Program-made: the position numbers and the translations under genes
The notes under the pieces: model-generated
Seen by the model: only the letters and a program-made list of their open reading frames with translations
Told to the model about the DNA's origin: nothing
The model's database searches: none
Shown: one piece after another, positions 36,401-50,200 of the stretch
Layout of the letters: every line of letters begins with the position of its first letter
How positions within the stretch are numbered: position 1 is the first letter of the stretch
NCBI GenBank assembly: GCA_022885665.1
Contig: JAGQDJ010000073.1
Location: forward strand, 274,560 to 338,559
DNA length: 64,000 bases
Reading direction: 5' to 3'
From: Triops longicaudatus
Lineage: Eukaryota > Arthropoda > Branchiopoda > Notostraca > Triopsidae

Positions 36401-36989
36401 CTGAGCCTCGTCAGTTCCGTTTTCTACCTATATGAACGCAGCCTAACGTTATCGTTGACTTGTTGTAGCGACTGAAAAAATGGGTATGAGTAGTATGGAA
36501 GGTTCGAAACTCAATAAAAAAGATAGGTGAATTAAATTAAGACTGTAAGTTAAGGTAAGTCTTATTTTTAGCTTCAACGTAGTTTTTAGCCACAAGAACG
36601 TATAAAATAGAGAGTTGAGCGCGTGTGGCTTATGGTGTGTTTGTTTGAGCATTGGTTGGACAACCTACGGCTTTGCTGTCCGTCTTTAAGCAAACAATCA
36701 CGTGCCTAATGTAATGTGTTCTTGAGAGGAAGTTGAATTTCCAGGCAAGAAGCTGAAGAAACGTGATTTAGTTGTGTAAGGCGTGGTATACAAGTAAAGA
36801 AACAACTTTTAAGGGGAAAAATATTATTGTTTTAATATGTTGAACTGTTTGAACAAGAATTTTTCTATTTATTTTTAAGTATTTTGGTGCGCATTTTAAA
36901 TTTGTAAGAAATTCCTGTTCCGAATTGAATCTGGAAGGTAACATTTGTTTATGTTATCCTTTAAAGAAAATTAATTTAAAATAACAAAC

Positions 36990-37320
36990 GAGGTAAAAGT
37001 ACAGTTTTGGACTCCAAACTCGTTAAATATTTCATTGTTACCCAACAATCAAATTTATTAGCCGTCCACCGTAATATTAAAATTGATTGTTGGTAAGAAT
37101 GCAAGCCCGTGCACCCAACCTGTAGCGTTCATTCCTCTTTTAATTTTCTTTCAAACCAGTCCCGTTTCTTCAGCATAAAATTTGATTGTTATAAAGTTAT
37201 AGCTAAAATGAATAACTGAAAGTGAATAAGTGACATCGGCTATCATTCCTTCGTTGAAAGCATATCCCTTACGTCATTAGCAACAGTTCCCTTTCAGTTT
37301 CGTTTGATATGGAACACGGT
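36990..37320. repeat. Dispersed repeat, copy 2 (about 330 bp)
   Basis: Collinear, diverged copy of 18117-18450 in the same orientation (shared words listed there). It lies in the long intergenic stretch. Confidence 0.8.
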
Positions 37321-40300
37321 GAATTCATAGTATTTTGCTGTAAGTTCGTTAATTGGACTTTCTACTGCGATGCCTGTTCCAGTAACGGTGTGATAAAAAG
37401 TCCAAGATCTTTACGAGTGATAAAAGCAGTTAAAGTGTGAACTGTATGTAAGCACCATGACGCCGTAATCTTACTCTATATTGTTATAAACCCCTGAGTC
37501 CTGAAGGTTAAATGTTTTACAAGCTTCTATCTCTTCATTTCCGGTCCCAGATTTTATGATTCTCGTTTGTTCTGCATTAGTCCCTAACGGTGCGGACAAA
37601 TCTGTCTCGACCCCCGACAATGACACGTGGGACCGAAACTTAGGACGGCACCGTACGCCTCTGAAAGAAATATAAAGGTGTGCAGAAATGTATTAGAAAA
37701 TTTATTTCTGTACTTTACCCTTTACATATAGAATTATAACCGCATATATGTGCATAATTACTAATGCATTCAACAAGTCCTAGTGAAATATCTAAAGTAG
37801 CCAGAATCTGTCACGGAAGTTGGCAGAAATTTAATTAGAAATATCCGAAGAAATAACTTGAGACAGAATTTTAGCAATTTCTATTCTTTACATATGCTGA
37901 GATTAGGATCGAAGTAAGACTCTTAAAATAGCATTTCTATTACTCCAGAATAGCGTAGGTGAGATAGCAAGAACCACGCAGAAGTGATCTATTCTGGGCT
38001 GTTGTGTACGCAGAAACTTCATTAACATAGTAATTACTCGGTATTTCTGCGAAGTGTGGTGTACTGGTTCTTAATAATTCTCACGCGCAACCATATGTAC
38101 ATACTTCTTTGTAACTTTGTCTTTTAGGTTGTATCATTGCACATATTTACACTGAAATTTCCCTTGACAGCTATTTCTTAACCAAATATCTCTTATCCGA
38201 TAAATCTGTCTCGATCCTGTGATTTCCGTAATCTAAACACTACTTAATTACCTTGATAATTTCATAATATTCTTTCGAAGGCTTGCATAGAGTAGAAAAT
38301 TTGTATTTTCCTTGACCAGTTAGACGTTGCTGTATAACCTGTATTATTACTTTATTTCTTCTGAATGATTGTAATGATTCGAGTTGCTTTATCACTATGC
38401 GTAAAAAAATATTTTCTTTAGCCAATTTCTCAGATAGGAATATTGCATTTCTGCCCTCCGAATCACTCCATTCATAGCCGCTTTTATCTATTAATTTCTC
38501 CAAAGTGATTCAACTGATCCAAACTGATTATTAATCACTCCATGCACGCCAAACTCTTTTGAAAAAAGCTGTAACTTAATGCATTAAATCTAGATTTCTG
38601 TAAACTGATCCTCCGTTATCCGATAACAACTTTTATTTTATGTCTTTCAAACGATCCAACTGATTCACGGCACTCTATTGCACATGAATACGTGTATGGT
38701 TTTAAAACTTTCTATGACAAAGCTGTGATCGTTAAACGTCGTTTCGTACAAGTTTGAAGTGAGTAGTGATAGCTATTACTGCGCAGCGTAAGGTTCAGCG
38801 CTAACAATTGCTGGGATTAAAAATTTACATGCCCAGGGGCACAAGGATACAGCGGAAGACAAAACAGTCCCGAAGCGTTTTGGAGCCGTTCATTTGTGCC
38901 GGTTTAATTCCTTGTTGGCCCTCCTTTCTCCCGCTGGAGGAAGACCATTAATCCTAACGTCTTGACAGTAATACGCATAAAATAGCCCGTAGGTGAGTCG
39001 GAGAGGAATTTAGTTGAGCTTCTCCTCGTAAAGTTTTCCCCCTCCCGGTGGAGGAAGTAACTAAGAGGACACGGAACAGCTGCATACGTGATAATCACGT
39101 CACAACAAAAGCCTGCCACGGTTCACCTCCTTAGTATTACTGCAGTATTACTGCGTAAACTTGGCTTTAACTCCCCTCTCTTCCCGTTCCTTTTCCCCGG
39201 TGCTCGCACACACACCTTCCTCTTGTTTAAGACAGACAAGTATACAGAAGCGGAGAAAAAGAGGGGTTACTTAACTTTTATTTCTTTTCCAGAAAGCTGT
39301 CAAAAGAAAGGTACTTGGGACGCTGAGCCCTCCTTTAACCCTCGTTCCTTGCGTAGGAGACAAAAGTAAATCCGCGAGATCATTACACCCTTATACCCGC
39401 CCCAAATACTTGCACAGTAATGCCGATAAGCATCTTTGCCTACCCTTCTTTGCGTTCTGCCCCAAAGAACGCACAATCTTTTCACGGATTATTGAAAAGA
39501 AAGATACTGAAGAAATTTTCGAAGAATTACTGGCTGGAAAAAAAGTTCAAGGTAGAAATGCTCGAGATGGGGAGAGAAAAATTCAGGCGACAATTTTAGA
39601 AAAATTGAAGAGCATCAGATACAAGAGTTGTTGAAGCACACGTGGAGAAGAAATATTTGACGCGATGAATTTGTGAAAAGAATTACTGGGAATTATTACT
39701 GAAAATTACTAGGAAAAGTGAAAATAGTTTAAAACCTTTCGGAAGAGATTCCCGAAGAAAATAACGTTTTAGGATTTCTGCAGCAGTTTCTGGTTTTTAA
39801 CAAGTCTTTGCAAATTCATAGAATTTCTTTGTCATTATTCATACAATATTTATCGTGACTTTTTTATTTTAGGAAAAGTAAAAAAATATAGAAATTAATT
39901 CTCCTTGATTACTTCACAGTAAATAAAATCTCAATTTCAATTTCAGTAGAATATCAATTTCCGAAATTCTCAAACTGCAATAGAACTTTAAGAATTTCAC
40001 CCATGCAAGAAATAAATATCCGTTACTTCTACCATATTTGGACAAATCTTTCCCCACATTGTAGGGGAAAAACAACCCCAAAAGAAAAACGAACACAAAT
40101 AAACCGGTGTAAGAAATGTCTTGGCATCCATCTTTGGCAGATTGAAAGCCTTGTTAGCCCCGGGTCAGTCCAGCAGTCATTTTAATATCGAAGGCAGGAA
40201 AACGATATTGTGTCTGTCAAACTATTTTTTCTTCTTTTGTCATATTTTTCCTCTTTTTCTTTTCTTTTTCTTTACCAACAAAGCAATGTTGCGCCCGTAC

Positions 40301-40999
40301 TCCGATCTTGCAACCAATTCCTGGAATTCGTATGAATTGTTTGAAGGAGGAGGGAGCATTGGGAGCGAAAGGAAATGGAGAGGGTGTTACGGGGTTGGAG
40401 GGGGTGAATGGGAATCAAGGGAGTAATTCGGACCATCATTTCACTGGGCTTGTTGCTCTTAATTGACCACATTTTCGACATCCCCCAAGTGTCTTGGTCC
40501 TTTCTCCCTCAGATTTTATATCTTCTCACCCTTACCCCCACCCCCTTATCCTCGAAACACACTCTATCCAAGCTACGTAACGCTCACATGAGTTTGTTCA
40601 AGTCTCATGTGCCGCGGTCTATCTCACACGCATTGAGTTGTACACAACCTGATACTTACTACACGTTGTAAAGCAGCAATGGGAGAAGAAATGCACAAAA
40701 CGATAAAAATATCTTTTAAAACACTCGAGGCTGCGACGGTGAAGCGCTGAAGCAGTGAACCGATTGATTATGCAAATGAACATTAGAATCCGAGCGCAGT
40801 ACGCGGGCTAGAAAAGAGAGGGCGCTACTAGAAGGGGTATCGCCTGCAGGCTTAGGCCCCCTTCTGAGGAGGGTGCGGAAGAAATTCCGTTCTGTGTGAT
40901 GATTGCGAAAGCGATTTTGCTGGCAACAGCGTTTTTCAAACGCGACGACTTTGCATTTTCAGTTAGAGGGTTTCGAGGCAGAAATTCAAACTCTTATTC

Positions 41000-41347
41000 C
41001 CCTCCTCCCGTTGGTATTCCATCACCATAAACATTTATAGCACAGTCCTGCAAGTTCAATTGGGAGTCGTTTGGCACTTCGACGTGGCCTTCTTCGTTGA
41101 GGATTGCCTTGAAAGAGGGGAGAACAATTACATGCCAGTAATTCCCAACTTTACCGACAGACGCTTGTCCAGTATATGTGTGTAGGGGAACGAGTTTAAA
41201 GCAATGCAGAATGGTTAACTTGGGCATTGATTGGGTTGCTGCCATCGCTAGAACATGAGCTTCCTGCATAATAGACATGAGTGCGGTCAGAAATGGGATC
41301 TCGACTTGTTGTATGTGTCTGAACGGTGGGTACATATGAAATCTGAA
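41000..41347 (-). CDS. Putative terminal exon of an unrecognised gene
   Basis: A minus-strand block opens after an acceptor-like TTCAG and reads about 115 codons from MYPPFRHIQQ through GKVGNYWHVIVLPSFK to DGIPTGGGE and a stop. It is less AT-rich than its surroundings. A second frame is also open for about 50 codons, ending in a stop, so the frame is not certain. I recognise no domain. It could be the 3' end of a minus-strand gene whose other exons are the blocks at about 42960-43035, 43280-43535, 46239-46313, 49520-49612 and 54268-54430. Confidence 0.3.
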
Positions 41348-42959
41348 CTTAAATTATTATTTTTATATGTTTTTATTATTTTTATAATTTTTTTTATTTT
41401 TTAAACATTTTTTTCATTCAAATTCAAAAACGAAAACTATGTGAGCCGCGTAAATCGAATGCCACGCTTTAAAAAGCATTATAAGGGAAAGGGCACTGCA
41501 CGCGTAAGTCGAGGGAAAGTCTCGGAAAAGGAAAAATTGAGCCAAGTAATGAAGATATCGCATTAACGAGCTTAAATAACGAATTGTTGTAAAGTTCCTT
41601 TAAATTGTTTTAAAGAATTATGGCTAATGCGAACGTGGTCCACAGGTTCGGGCAAAAATAAATAGCATTTCAGGCAATAGTGGCTTTTACGGTACCATGT
41701 TGCTATAACGAACCCTTTTAAAGCGAACTCTCCGCTATAGTAAGCGTTCCTTGTGACACTGAGGCTTTTTAAAAGTAATACGCGTCTGATATAAAGAAAT
41801 TCGGGTATAACGAACAGTTTTTTATCATACCGTGTGGTTCGTTATAACGAGATTTCGTGTAAGAACGTCGGTAGTGACGAATAAATTTCTCTTGAAAGTT
41901 TCTTATAGCGGATTCTTTCTTTTAGGATCTTAAAACTTAGGCTTATACATTTGAAAAATGTAAGATTACAGCCAATCCTTGAAAACATTTCAAGTTTGAA
42001 GGCTCTCAAACCGCGTAACTCGAAAACGGTGCTTTAAAAAGCATTATAAGGGATAGGGCCTTATCCGCGTAAAACGAGGTAAGTGGCCGAACGTTGTGGA
42101 AAACTGGCCGAAATCTCTAGAGCATCATAATTAATTATCAGAAATTATATGGTATAGTGAATATTGCTACAAAGAATACATATAGAAGAAATTTTTTAGG
42201 AACTCGTTAAAATGAGGACTATAGCTCAAATCTTGAAAACGCTTGAAGCTTTAAGTTTCGTAAACGCAAAAATGACAGAATAACACGGGGAAATGTCAGG
42301 TATAATTTTGTTAAAACAACTAAAAAATAAAAATAATTTCCTGTCAGTAATGTTGCTGTTAGAGATTCCTATGCATTAATTTAAAACGTTCTTCAGAAAA
42401 GCTGTTATGAAATTTTTGAACTATGGTTGTGAATTTCTTCTGTATTTTATAACATTGAAAATCGGAAATGGGGCAAAGCAGTCTGTTTTAAAAATAATAA
42501 CAATAATAGTAAAATAAGTAGATAAATAAATATGGCAAAAATAAAATTATGAATTTTTTTTCAGGTACATCTTGCGATACAGTAAAAGTTCGTTATAAAA
42601 CGGTTCGTTATATTGAAATCTATCGTATTGCCTATCGAAATTCAGTTTTATCTAATTTTAACAAACTATCGCCTAACAAGTTGTTCCTTAAAAAAATCAA
42701 TTTAGGATAGTAATTCAATGGTTCGAAAAGCGCAGGTTTAAAGCAACCCCGGTTTACGGTACTTTACATGCACACTGCCTTTAGTTTTCCACTTTGCTTC
42801 CGTGAGTTCCGGTTGTGGCTCTTAAGCAGCTTTAAAGCTTTAATCCAATCGCTACCGTCGCATATGGAAAGACAGTTTGCGTGGAGTGGTCATCTATCAG
42901 TGTCATGGCGTAGGTGGGTGGGTTGGGGGGGAGGAATGGACACGAACATAAGGTCAGAT

Positions 42960-43037
42960 AGATTTTCCACAAACCTGACGTATGTTTCAAACTTGAACTG
43001 GCTGTTGGCATCTTGGATGACAAGTTGGGTGAAACAC
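42960..43037 (-). CDS. Putative internal exon of an unrecognised gene
   Basis: On the minus strand the frame reads SHMCFTQLVIQDANSQFKF then ETYVRFVENLSDLMFV, which looks protein-like in composition. An acceptor may be TTACAAG just upstream. A second frame is also open. Borders and family are unresolved. Confidence 0.25.
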
Positions 43038-43279
43038 ATGTGACTTGTAACGCTTCAAGGCTGAGTAATTCAACTCCGTCGCCCTCATTGTTGTGACCCT
43101 GCGTGGGGAACTTTTGACGGAATTGGCTTTTGGTATTTTTTTTAGTACTTATTTACCATGTTTACGCGTTTGTATTTCTTTTTTCACTATTAGCTAGTTT
43201 ATTTGTATTTTGAGTGAATTTGTGATACATTTATTGCGTTTGTGGTAAGTTTCTAAAATTTTGAAGGTTTTACTGTTGC

Positions 43280-43535
43280 AGGATTACTAGGTACGATTGG
43301 TATACAGGCAAGATTTCTGGGGCAGTCTTCCATGTAATGAGAGATGTAACGCTTAATTAGTGTCGGATTTGAGATTGCTCGCGTGCATGCATAGCAATCG
43401 TTCGGGTATCGCTTTCTCAAGTTCGGACAAGATTGAATGTCGCTCAAAGACGGAAAGGTCAACCAAGGTTCAACAATACCTTCCCTCAATTCCAGCTCTT
43501 GTAATACAAAGACCTTGGTGGGGGTAAAAGCTCCT
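43280..43535 (-). CDS. Putative Cys-containing exon of an unrecognised gene
   Basis: The minus-strand frame reads GAFTPTKVFVLQELELREG, then a segment with spaced cysteines (DIQSCPNL, NDCYACTR, MEDCPRNLACIPIV). Donor-like GTAATC or GTAAAA follow. The density of cysteines and the non-random composition suggest an extracellular segment. I know no matching family, and no transcript evidence is available. Confidence 0.35.
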
Positions 43536-44121
43536 TGCACATTTAAATTGAACCAAAATAATGAATCTAACCCCTTACAGTAAGCTTTTGTACCGAGATT
43601 TCGGACCTAAAATTCTAATCTTAAATAGTAAGTGAGGAAATAAATTGGATTTTAAAGGCTTATTTTCCCCTTTTTTTGGTTTATTTTAATGTCTTTAACG
43701 ATACTTACAGATGGTTTTTGTCAGATATTTAGACATTACAGAATCGATACAAATTACGCATTATGGCAAAAAACCGCGAAGACAACGAATTTAAGAAAAC
43801 CCGTACATTGTGTACAAAATTTGCATATTTTCTTTTTCATCAATTAAGATAGTCAAGAATTTGGCAGAGCGTCGAAATGAGAATTAGTTTACCCCACACT
43901 TGGCCGTAAACTGACACACGGTAAAGGGAAAAACTGTCAATCAGTCAAGAAAGCTGTCTGAGACACGCGATAACCACATATGGTGGCACATTCTTTAAGT
44001 TTGTAGTCATGTAACCAAAGTCACGGTCCCATTTCTCACTCAACGAAGTTTGGTAAACACATTTGGGTTAAACACGTGCCAGTTTGTAGCATTAGAAACA
44101 AATGCAGACGGAAGCGCCAGT

Positions 44122-44134
44122 TGCCATCTGGTGG
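44122..44134 (-). promoter_or_regulatory. CTCF-core-like site
   Basis: The minus strand reads CCACCAGATGGCA, matching the first 13 positions of the general CTCF core CCASYAGRKGGCRS. Whether the local CTCF protein uses this consensus is inferred from its conservation in bilaterians. Confidence 0.3.
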
Positions 44135-44713
44135 CATATGCATTAACAAAAAAATAATTCAACAAAATGCATGGAAATACAAAAAAAAATTCGGTGCCGG
44201 TTTTTTTCGTACATGTGTTTTGTTATTTCGTTGTATCGTGTTTTCAAATGTTGTATAGCAATAGACGTAAGTTTACGCGAGTAAAGCCAATAAAAATAGA
44301 ATTTATTTATTTTTTTGTTATTTTCTTTTGCTTTTATTTTTATTTTTTATTTTATTTTATTTATTTTTATTTATTTTTGCTGAAGGAAATATTAAAATGT
44401 TCATTTTCTAAGAGTGTTTATACAAAAACAAAGAAAAAACTAGAAGGGAAGAGCAGAACAAAGCCTAATTGGGGCAAAAAATTTTAGTGAACATATTATG
44501 TAAAAGATGGCGGTAAGTATCAACTCTTATTCCATAGCCACGTGGCCGTGTGACTGTGCGTATCAGTTAGAAACCGTTGCAATCACAAACTGTATATGCT
44601 TTTTCTGTAATTTTAAATTATTATACTCTAGTTTACATATTAAGAATATCACGCCATTAATGCATTTTTTGCAGTTAGAACTTATGTTGAAATTTATATT
44701 TTTGTTTATTTAA

Positions 44714-44784
<71 letters not shown>

Positions 44785-44880
44785 TTATTATTTATTATTA
44801 TTATTTATTATTATTATTTATTATTGTTATTATTTCTGTTACAATTACTATTATATTTTGTTATTATTATTATTTCTTAG
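44714..44880. repeat. (ATT)n microsatellite
   Basis: TTATTA repeats with interruptions, about 165 bp. Confidence 0.97.
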
Positions 44881-46238
44881 TCCCAACGGAACCATTCTAC
44901 ATCTCTGGACGCGATTTCCCTTAAGATTTTCTCGCATTACATCACATTATACTTTCAAAATGCTCTATTCTGTCTTATCTAATACCCTATAAATTCTTTT
45001 ACAAATTTCCTTTGAACATTTCAAGGTTAACGGCACAAGATGACTGCATTCCGTGCTCCTGACGTTTGAATTCTCTGCACCCTTTTCATTCTCCCTTTCT
45101 GTTGCATTCAATTCTCCCCTTTAAAACCGTCTTAAGGGCTCTAAGATCATTTCTCTCCCTTTTCTAAAATCTCCCTCCCCCAAAAAATGCTCGCAAACGC
45201 AAAATAACTCCTATTTCCCCAAAAAGAGCATCTTGTGAAGCCATAATTGCTTTAAGATACCTTCCTTAGGGCCTGAGACACATTATTACCCGATTCAGTG
45301 TTATGATTACGTTGAAAAGGCTGCAGAAAAAGATGGAAAGGGTGGAAGGAAACATTTCTACACAAAAACCCTTTTTTGTGTCCGGGGACACAAGTTTGGA
45401 GCGGTGCTTTTGTCAGCTGGTGAGGTGAAATTACCCAAGCGTTATGGCCATAATATAAAGTTCGCCTCGCTCGGCGCACTTTTTCTGTCTTTGTCGCACT
45501 GAGTCTCTCAAAAATTCCTTTTTTTTACTTCTCACTCCCTCCTACCCACCCTCTCGCCATCATTGCTGCAGCAATAGCTCAGAGCGACATTTCTTCTCTC
45601 CCTCCGCCCACTTTTTCCACCTCACAAAAAATAGCTTCGCACTTTTTTTCGCTCTCGAGCTCGTTTTTCCTCTCCCAAAGGCTGATATACTCGAACACAA
45701 GTTTTTAAGGGTGGGAGCGCCCTGGAGTGGTATATACTGCTATGATGAATATTGCAGGCCTCAGGTGACAGGTAGGTACGTTGTTCTATATACCGACGGT
45801 CCCGGCAAGACAAATCTTTCGTTTCCTTGTTGGTGGGTGGGCTGGAGCGTCTTCTTCTTTACAGATAACACATTCCACATGATACCACCCAAACCACCCC
45901 CTTTAACCCTCCTTTCAAAGGAAAAAATGTGCCAAGGGATGAACCCATGGGGAAGCGACCCATCATTTAGGTTCTAATGGTGTTCACCTGGACAGGTTTC
46001 CACGCTTGTGGGGGGTGCTTCACACATTTACAGGGTGAAGCATCTCACCCCCTGAAACCCCCCACTTTGCCACCCTTCGTGTCTCTCTTAAGCGATGAAA
46101 AGCGGAATAGCGTAGCTCCAGACTCGTAAAATAGCGTGTTAGCGTGTGATGGCAGGTGCACACAAGCAAACTCTCTTCTCATGATGGCCTTCTCTTTTCT
46201 TTTGTACCACATTAGTTCTTTCAAACACCCCAGCTTAC

Positions 46239-46313
46239 CCCGGGTACGAGAGTCAGACAAGAAGTGATGTTCGCAGGATCTGTTAACACCATCCCAGACA
46301 ACTTGAACATGTG
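46239..46313 (-). CDS. Putative 75-bp exon of an unrecognised gene
   Basis: A minus-strand block is bordered by GTTTAG| and |GTAAGC, both good splice signals. It is open in two frames; one reads HMFKLSGMVLTDPANITSC then LTLVPG. The family is unknown, and it may be an exon or chance. Confidence 0.25.
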
Positions 46314-46668
46314 CTAAACAAATCAAAACGATGATGGATCGAGTATTGACAACAACAGAAGGGTTACAGTGGTTTAAAAGGGGGTTGGGGGTGAAAAACT
46401 GTCCTCGGTATTTCTTTCACAACGGTAAAAGTTAGAACAATAATGAAAAGGAAAAGTGTAATATTAAAAAATAATTCCGAGGCCTAAATTAAATTAATAT
46501 CTATTTAGATTTGGTATAGTAAGTATACGCTATTTGGTTCATATGTTTGTTATGTAATTTATTTTTGTATTTCTCTTGACTGTATATAACAGTTTCACCG
46601 CATAGGCGAAAGCCTACGTGGTCAGTCAATAAAAAAAGGATACGATCACGTAGGTTAAAGTTAAATTA

Positions 46669-47240
46669 GTTAAAACGGAGTAATTTGAGTTATGTTAGGG
46701 TGTTTTTGTACTTGGGTTAGTCGTTTTAGTAACATTATATTTGATTTTTACATAAGCTAGAAAAGTTTAGCTACGTTAGCTCGTTTTTTACTTGGGTTTG
46801 GATTATTTTAACTTAATTTAGCCGTAATTTAACTAACTTGTGTTAACTAACGTAACTTTTCATTGAGTTTGCCTGAGTTATTACACGAATACCAGGTTAA
46901 AATGCGTTAAAACGGGTTAATTTAAGTTAGCTTTACAGTATTTTTAGTTATGTTAGGGTGTTTTTTTACTATTTTTAGCGTAGTTTTTATTAAATTATAT
47001 AATCTTTTAATTAGGTTTAGATTGTGAAGCTAGGAATTGAAAAGAAAGGGTTAAGAAAGAGTTATTACATGAATGCTAGGGTGAAATACGTTAAAACGGG
47101 TTAATTTGAATTAGTTTACAGTATTTTTAGTTATGTTTGGGTGTTTTTTTACTCATTTTAGCGTAATTTTCGTTAAATTAGATCATCTTTTAGTTAGGTT
47201 TAGACTGAAGCTAGGAATTGAAAAGGAAGGGTAGTTAGGA
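46669..47240. repeat. Tandem repeat, unit about 186 bp
   Basis: Two clear copies (about 46870-47055 and 47056-47240) share GAGTTATTACA(C/T)GAAT, CGTTAAAACGGGTTAATTT, TACAGTATTTTTAGTTATGTT and GAAGCTAGGAATTGAAAAG. A diverged partial third copy starts at about 46669 (TTAAAACGGAGTAATTTGAG, ATGTTAGGGTGTTTTTGTACT). Confidence 0.82.
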
Positions 47241-50200
47241 TACGTAATGAGATTCAAACCCAAGTACAGGCGTAATTTGGGGGATTTTAAGTGTTTTGGA
47301 CCCGGACAAGCTATACAGCGCGTTAAAGAGGGAGCCACCAGCTGCATTTTCCACGCGAAATAGAAATTCATAGCTGTTTTTCTCATTTTGTCTTTTGTGT
47401 GCGTGTAAATGCGAGTGTTAAGTTGTGTGTGGGGATGTAAGCCGAGGAAAAGGAGATAAGAACAAACATACCTTCCACCCCTTCACCCCACCCACCGAGT
47501 ACTCGGCATTTCTAAGCTTTGTGGGTACAACTGTGAAAAAAATAAGCTCTTGCGTATGTATTTCTGTGCTGTATGTGGTAGCACATGCTTTTGACTGCTT
47601 TTCCGGTTTGTCACTGCAGTGTAGTAACGCTTTTGTCCCCGCCTTGACAAAACGCTTGAACACACTCGTACAGTGTATTCGGTTTGAGGGGTGTATTTTT
47701 CTTTTTTTATTCATGTCTCGTCTCCGCGTGGCTTTAAACGATTCATGACTGTACTTTTCTACAGAAAAGAATTGCTAAAGGACAGTGGGGTGTTGAGTCA
47801 GAATTGTTTCATGTGTAAACGTGTTAAAGCTTGGAGAACATGAAGTCCCATTTAGGAATTTTTAAAATTTTAATCGACTTTTTTTAAAAAAAATAGATGA
47901 TTGAACAATATTGATTTTTGCGTTTCTTGGAATTTAAATCTTAAAACTGGTTATACTTCAATCAGGTGAAAGACTTTTTGGCTATTTAACACATGAACAA
48001 TTAAATCAATTTATTGCGAATTTTTTAGGTGAAATTAAAAAGTCTAGCTCTAATTAAAAAGTAACAACAAGATTGTTTCTTAACAGTATGCACCCTTAAA
48101 ATCGTTTCCGGTTCGACTTTACTGACACGTGGTCAAGCGGAAATGTGCCAAGCCTGCGGGCTGTCAGTGGCGCTTCTGACGGACCTATGCGAAATTGTCA
48201 CAAGCCTGCAAGTTTTTTCTCCTCAAAGCGTACTTTTTCTTCACCAGTTCTGAAACACAAGCAATTCTCAGTACAGATAAAAACTAGAAACGTATAACTC
48301 CTTCACTAAAACGATAGCACGGGTTTCGTAAACAATTATTATAGTAAACAAACTCCGACATTTTGATAATTGAGCTCCGGTCATTTAAAAATTGCATAAT
48401 TGCGTCAATCTTGACTTGAAACTACAAAATATTGTAAAAAAAATCCATAGCAAATCAAACCAAAACATGCGCATTGATATCGATACCAAGCTTTAAGAAT
48501 CGATAATTTCGCTTTAATAATCGATAACTTCGTTATAAGTATCGTATCGCTTTGTAAACTATATCGATGCCAAGCAGTGTACAAGCGCCAAGTGGCGACT
48601 AACAAGAAATTTCCTTCTCAACACTAATTTGCAGATCATGTAGGCCGATTTATCGTGTACAAAAAGAAATTAATATGTGTAGAAATTACTAGACATTTGC
48701 TCTGATCAAAATATTTCTTTTCTTCCCATTAGAAACAAATCTCTTGCGACAGAAACCCTTACGTAATGGAAACTTTTGTTGCGTTCCTTTTTTCATTGTT
48801 GTAAAGCATATTTCACCTAAACTATTTGGATTTTTATGTGTTGTTAGCACTTGCGTTAAAGGAACTTGAATTTCGTCCTCGTGGACAAATTTCCCAAACT
48901 TACATTCCGCGTGTCTCTTGCATTGCTATGCTAATTGGTGACGATCTTAATTGTTGCAGGGTGTTGGTACCCAATGTTTCATTGTATCTCGAGCCTTGGT
49001 GATAAGATAGGACAGAGTCAAAAAAAAAAAACGTAAGAAAAGGTCTCCTAAGACAAGTTATATGGTTTGTACTTGTTGTCGACACTGTGTTTTTGGCAGC
49101 TTCACTCGTCGCAAGCATCCTTCTTTCTTTTTGTCCCCCTTTTTCCTCTTCTCACACGCTTTCTAAAAGAAACGCAGGGTGAGAAAAGACAAGATAGGCT
49201 CCACCGCTGGTCCGGAACACTAAATACGACGAGGCCGCCCATATATATATTTTGTGGGATGGGTTCAGGATGCTGAACATCGTAAAACTCGAGCTTTTCC
49301 CGAACTGACGCTTCTTTCTTGCGTTTCCTCTTCTTCTTGTTGCCCTCCGCTTCAACATTGAGGGAACATTTGTGCATTGGTTATGGTCTACCAAGTCCGG
49401 CAATCTTGGATGAATCCTTGTGCCAAAACTTTTCTCTTTTTTCTCTTTTTTTTACTGTGCATTTTCTTCCAACAAATACTTGAACTAACGGAAACAAGAA
49501 GCCTTAACGACAGGTAGGTGCAAATTTGACCACTTTGGGGGGCCACGTTTACATTCTCTGGCGCTTTCAACCACACGTTATTGCTGCCACGCTTCTCTTG
49601 GCAGAAATTGTACTGGAAAAAATGGGAAAAATCCTTTTGTGAACGAGGTTAGAATTTGAGTGTATTTTTGGTGTAAATTCTCGAAAGGAGACGGGAATGG
49701 ATAAAAAGAGCGCAGAAACCAAAGAGTCTTGGGCTTTTATTACTCTTGGGCAATTTTTGAGTGTGCAAAATTGCAGAAATAGCCTTCGTGGCGTAATAAA
49801 AAATTGAGAGCTTGGAAATAACTTCTTTTGAAAAGGTTTTATTTAGGGCAGTTACGGGATGTTATAGTTTCGCAACGGTGGATGACAATTGCAAAAGTAG
49901 TTCAAACGTAGTTATATTCAGAAGCTTCCATGGAGCTGAAATTTTTTTCTTTTTTAAGGGGATTAGGAATCGTAATGAGCTTGAGTACACCTTAATGACT
50001 TGTTGCTGACGAGATGGAAAAGTTGGAATGGCAAGGAGCTTGAGTACTCAAGAGAAAGCGAAAGCTTGCAACGAGAGACACGAGCAAGTTCCAGATCGGT
50101 TTAGGATCGTTGATAATTAGGATTTAATGGAGTTTTTGGTGTGAATACATTACGAAACTTATAGGGCTTCCTCCAAATGCTGTTTCTCCAACCTTCCGGT

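Larger units (their letters stand above)
28888..40980. other. Long intergenic stretch without a recognisable gene
   Basis: A less AT-rich patch at about 29380-29700, some 500-800 bp upstream of the DIP-like signal-peptide exon, is open in more than one frame and could hold its 5' UTR or promoter, but nothing proves it. The rest holds AT-rich DNA, a TTTA-type repeat (33355-33470), dispersed repeat copies (about 31040-31125 and 36990-37320) and several AGGTGGCGC words. I saw no exon I can assign. Confidence 0.5.

Noticed and set aside
49100..49170. Basic Cys-containing block reading KACEKRKKGDKKKEGCLRR, considered as midkine/pleiotrophin-like
   Set aside because: Resemblance rests mostly on lysine richness; Cys spacing does not fit, no partner exon was found, and all three frames are partly open.
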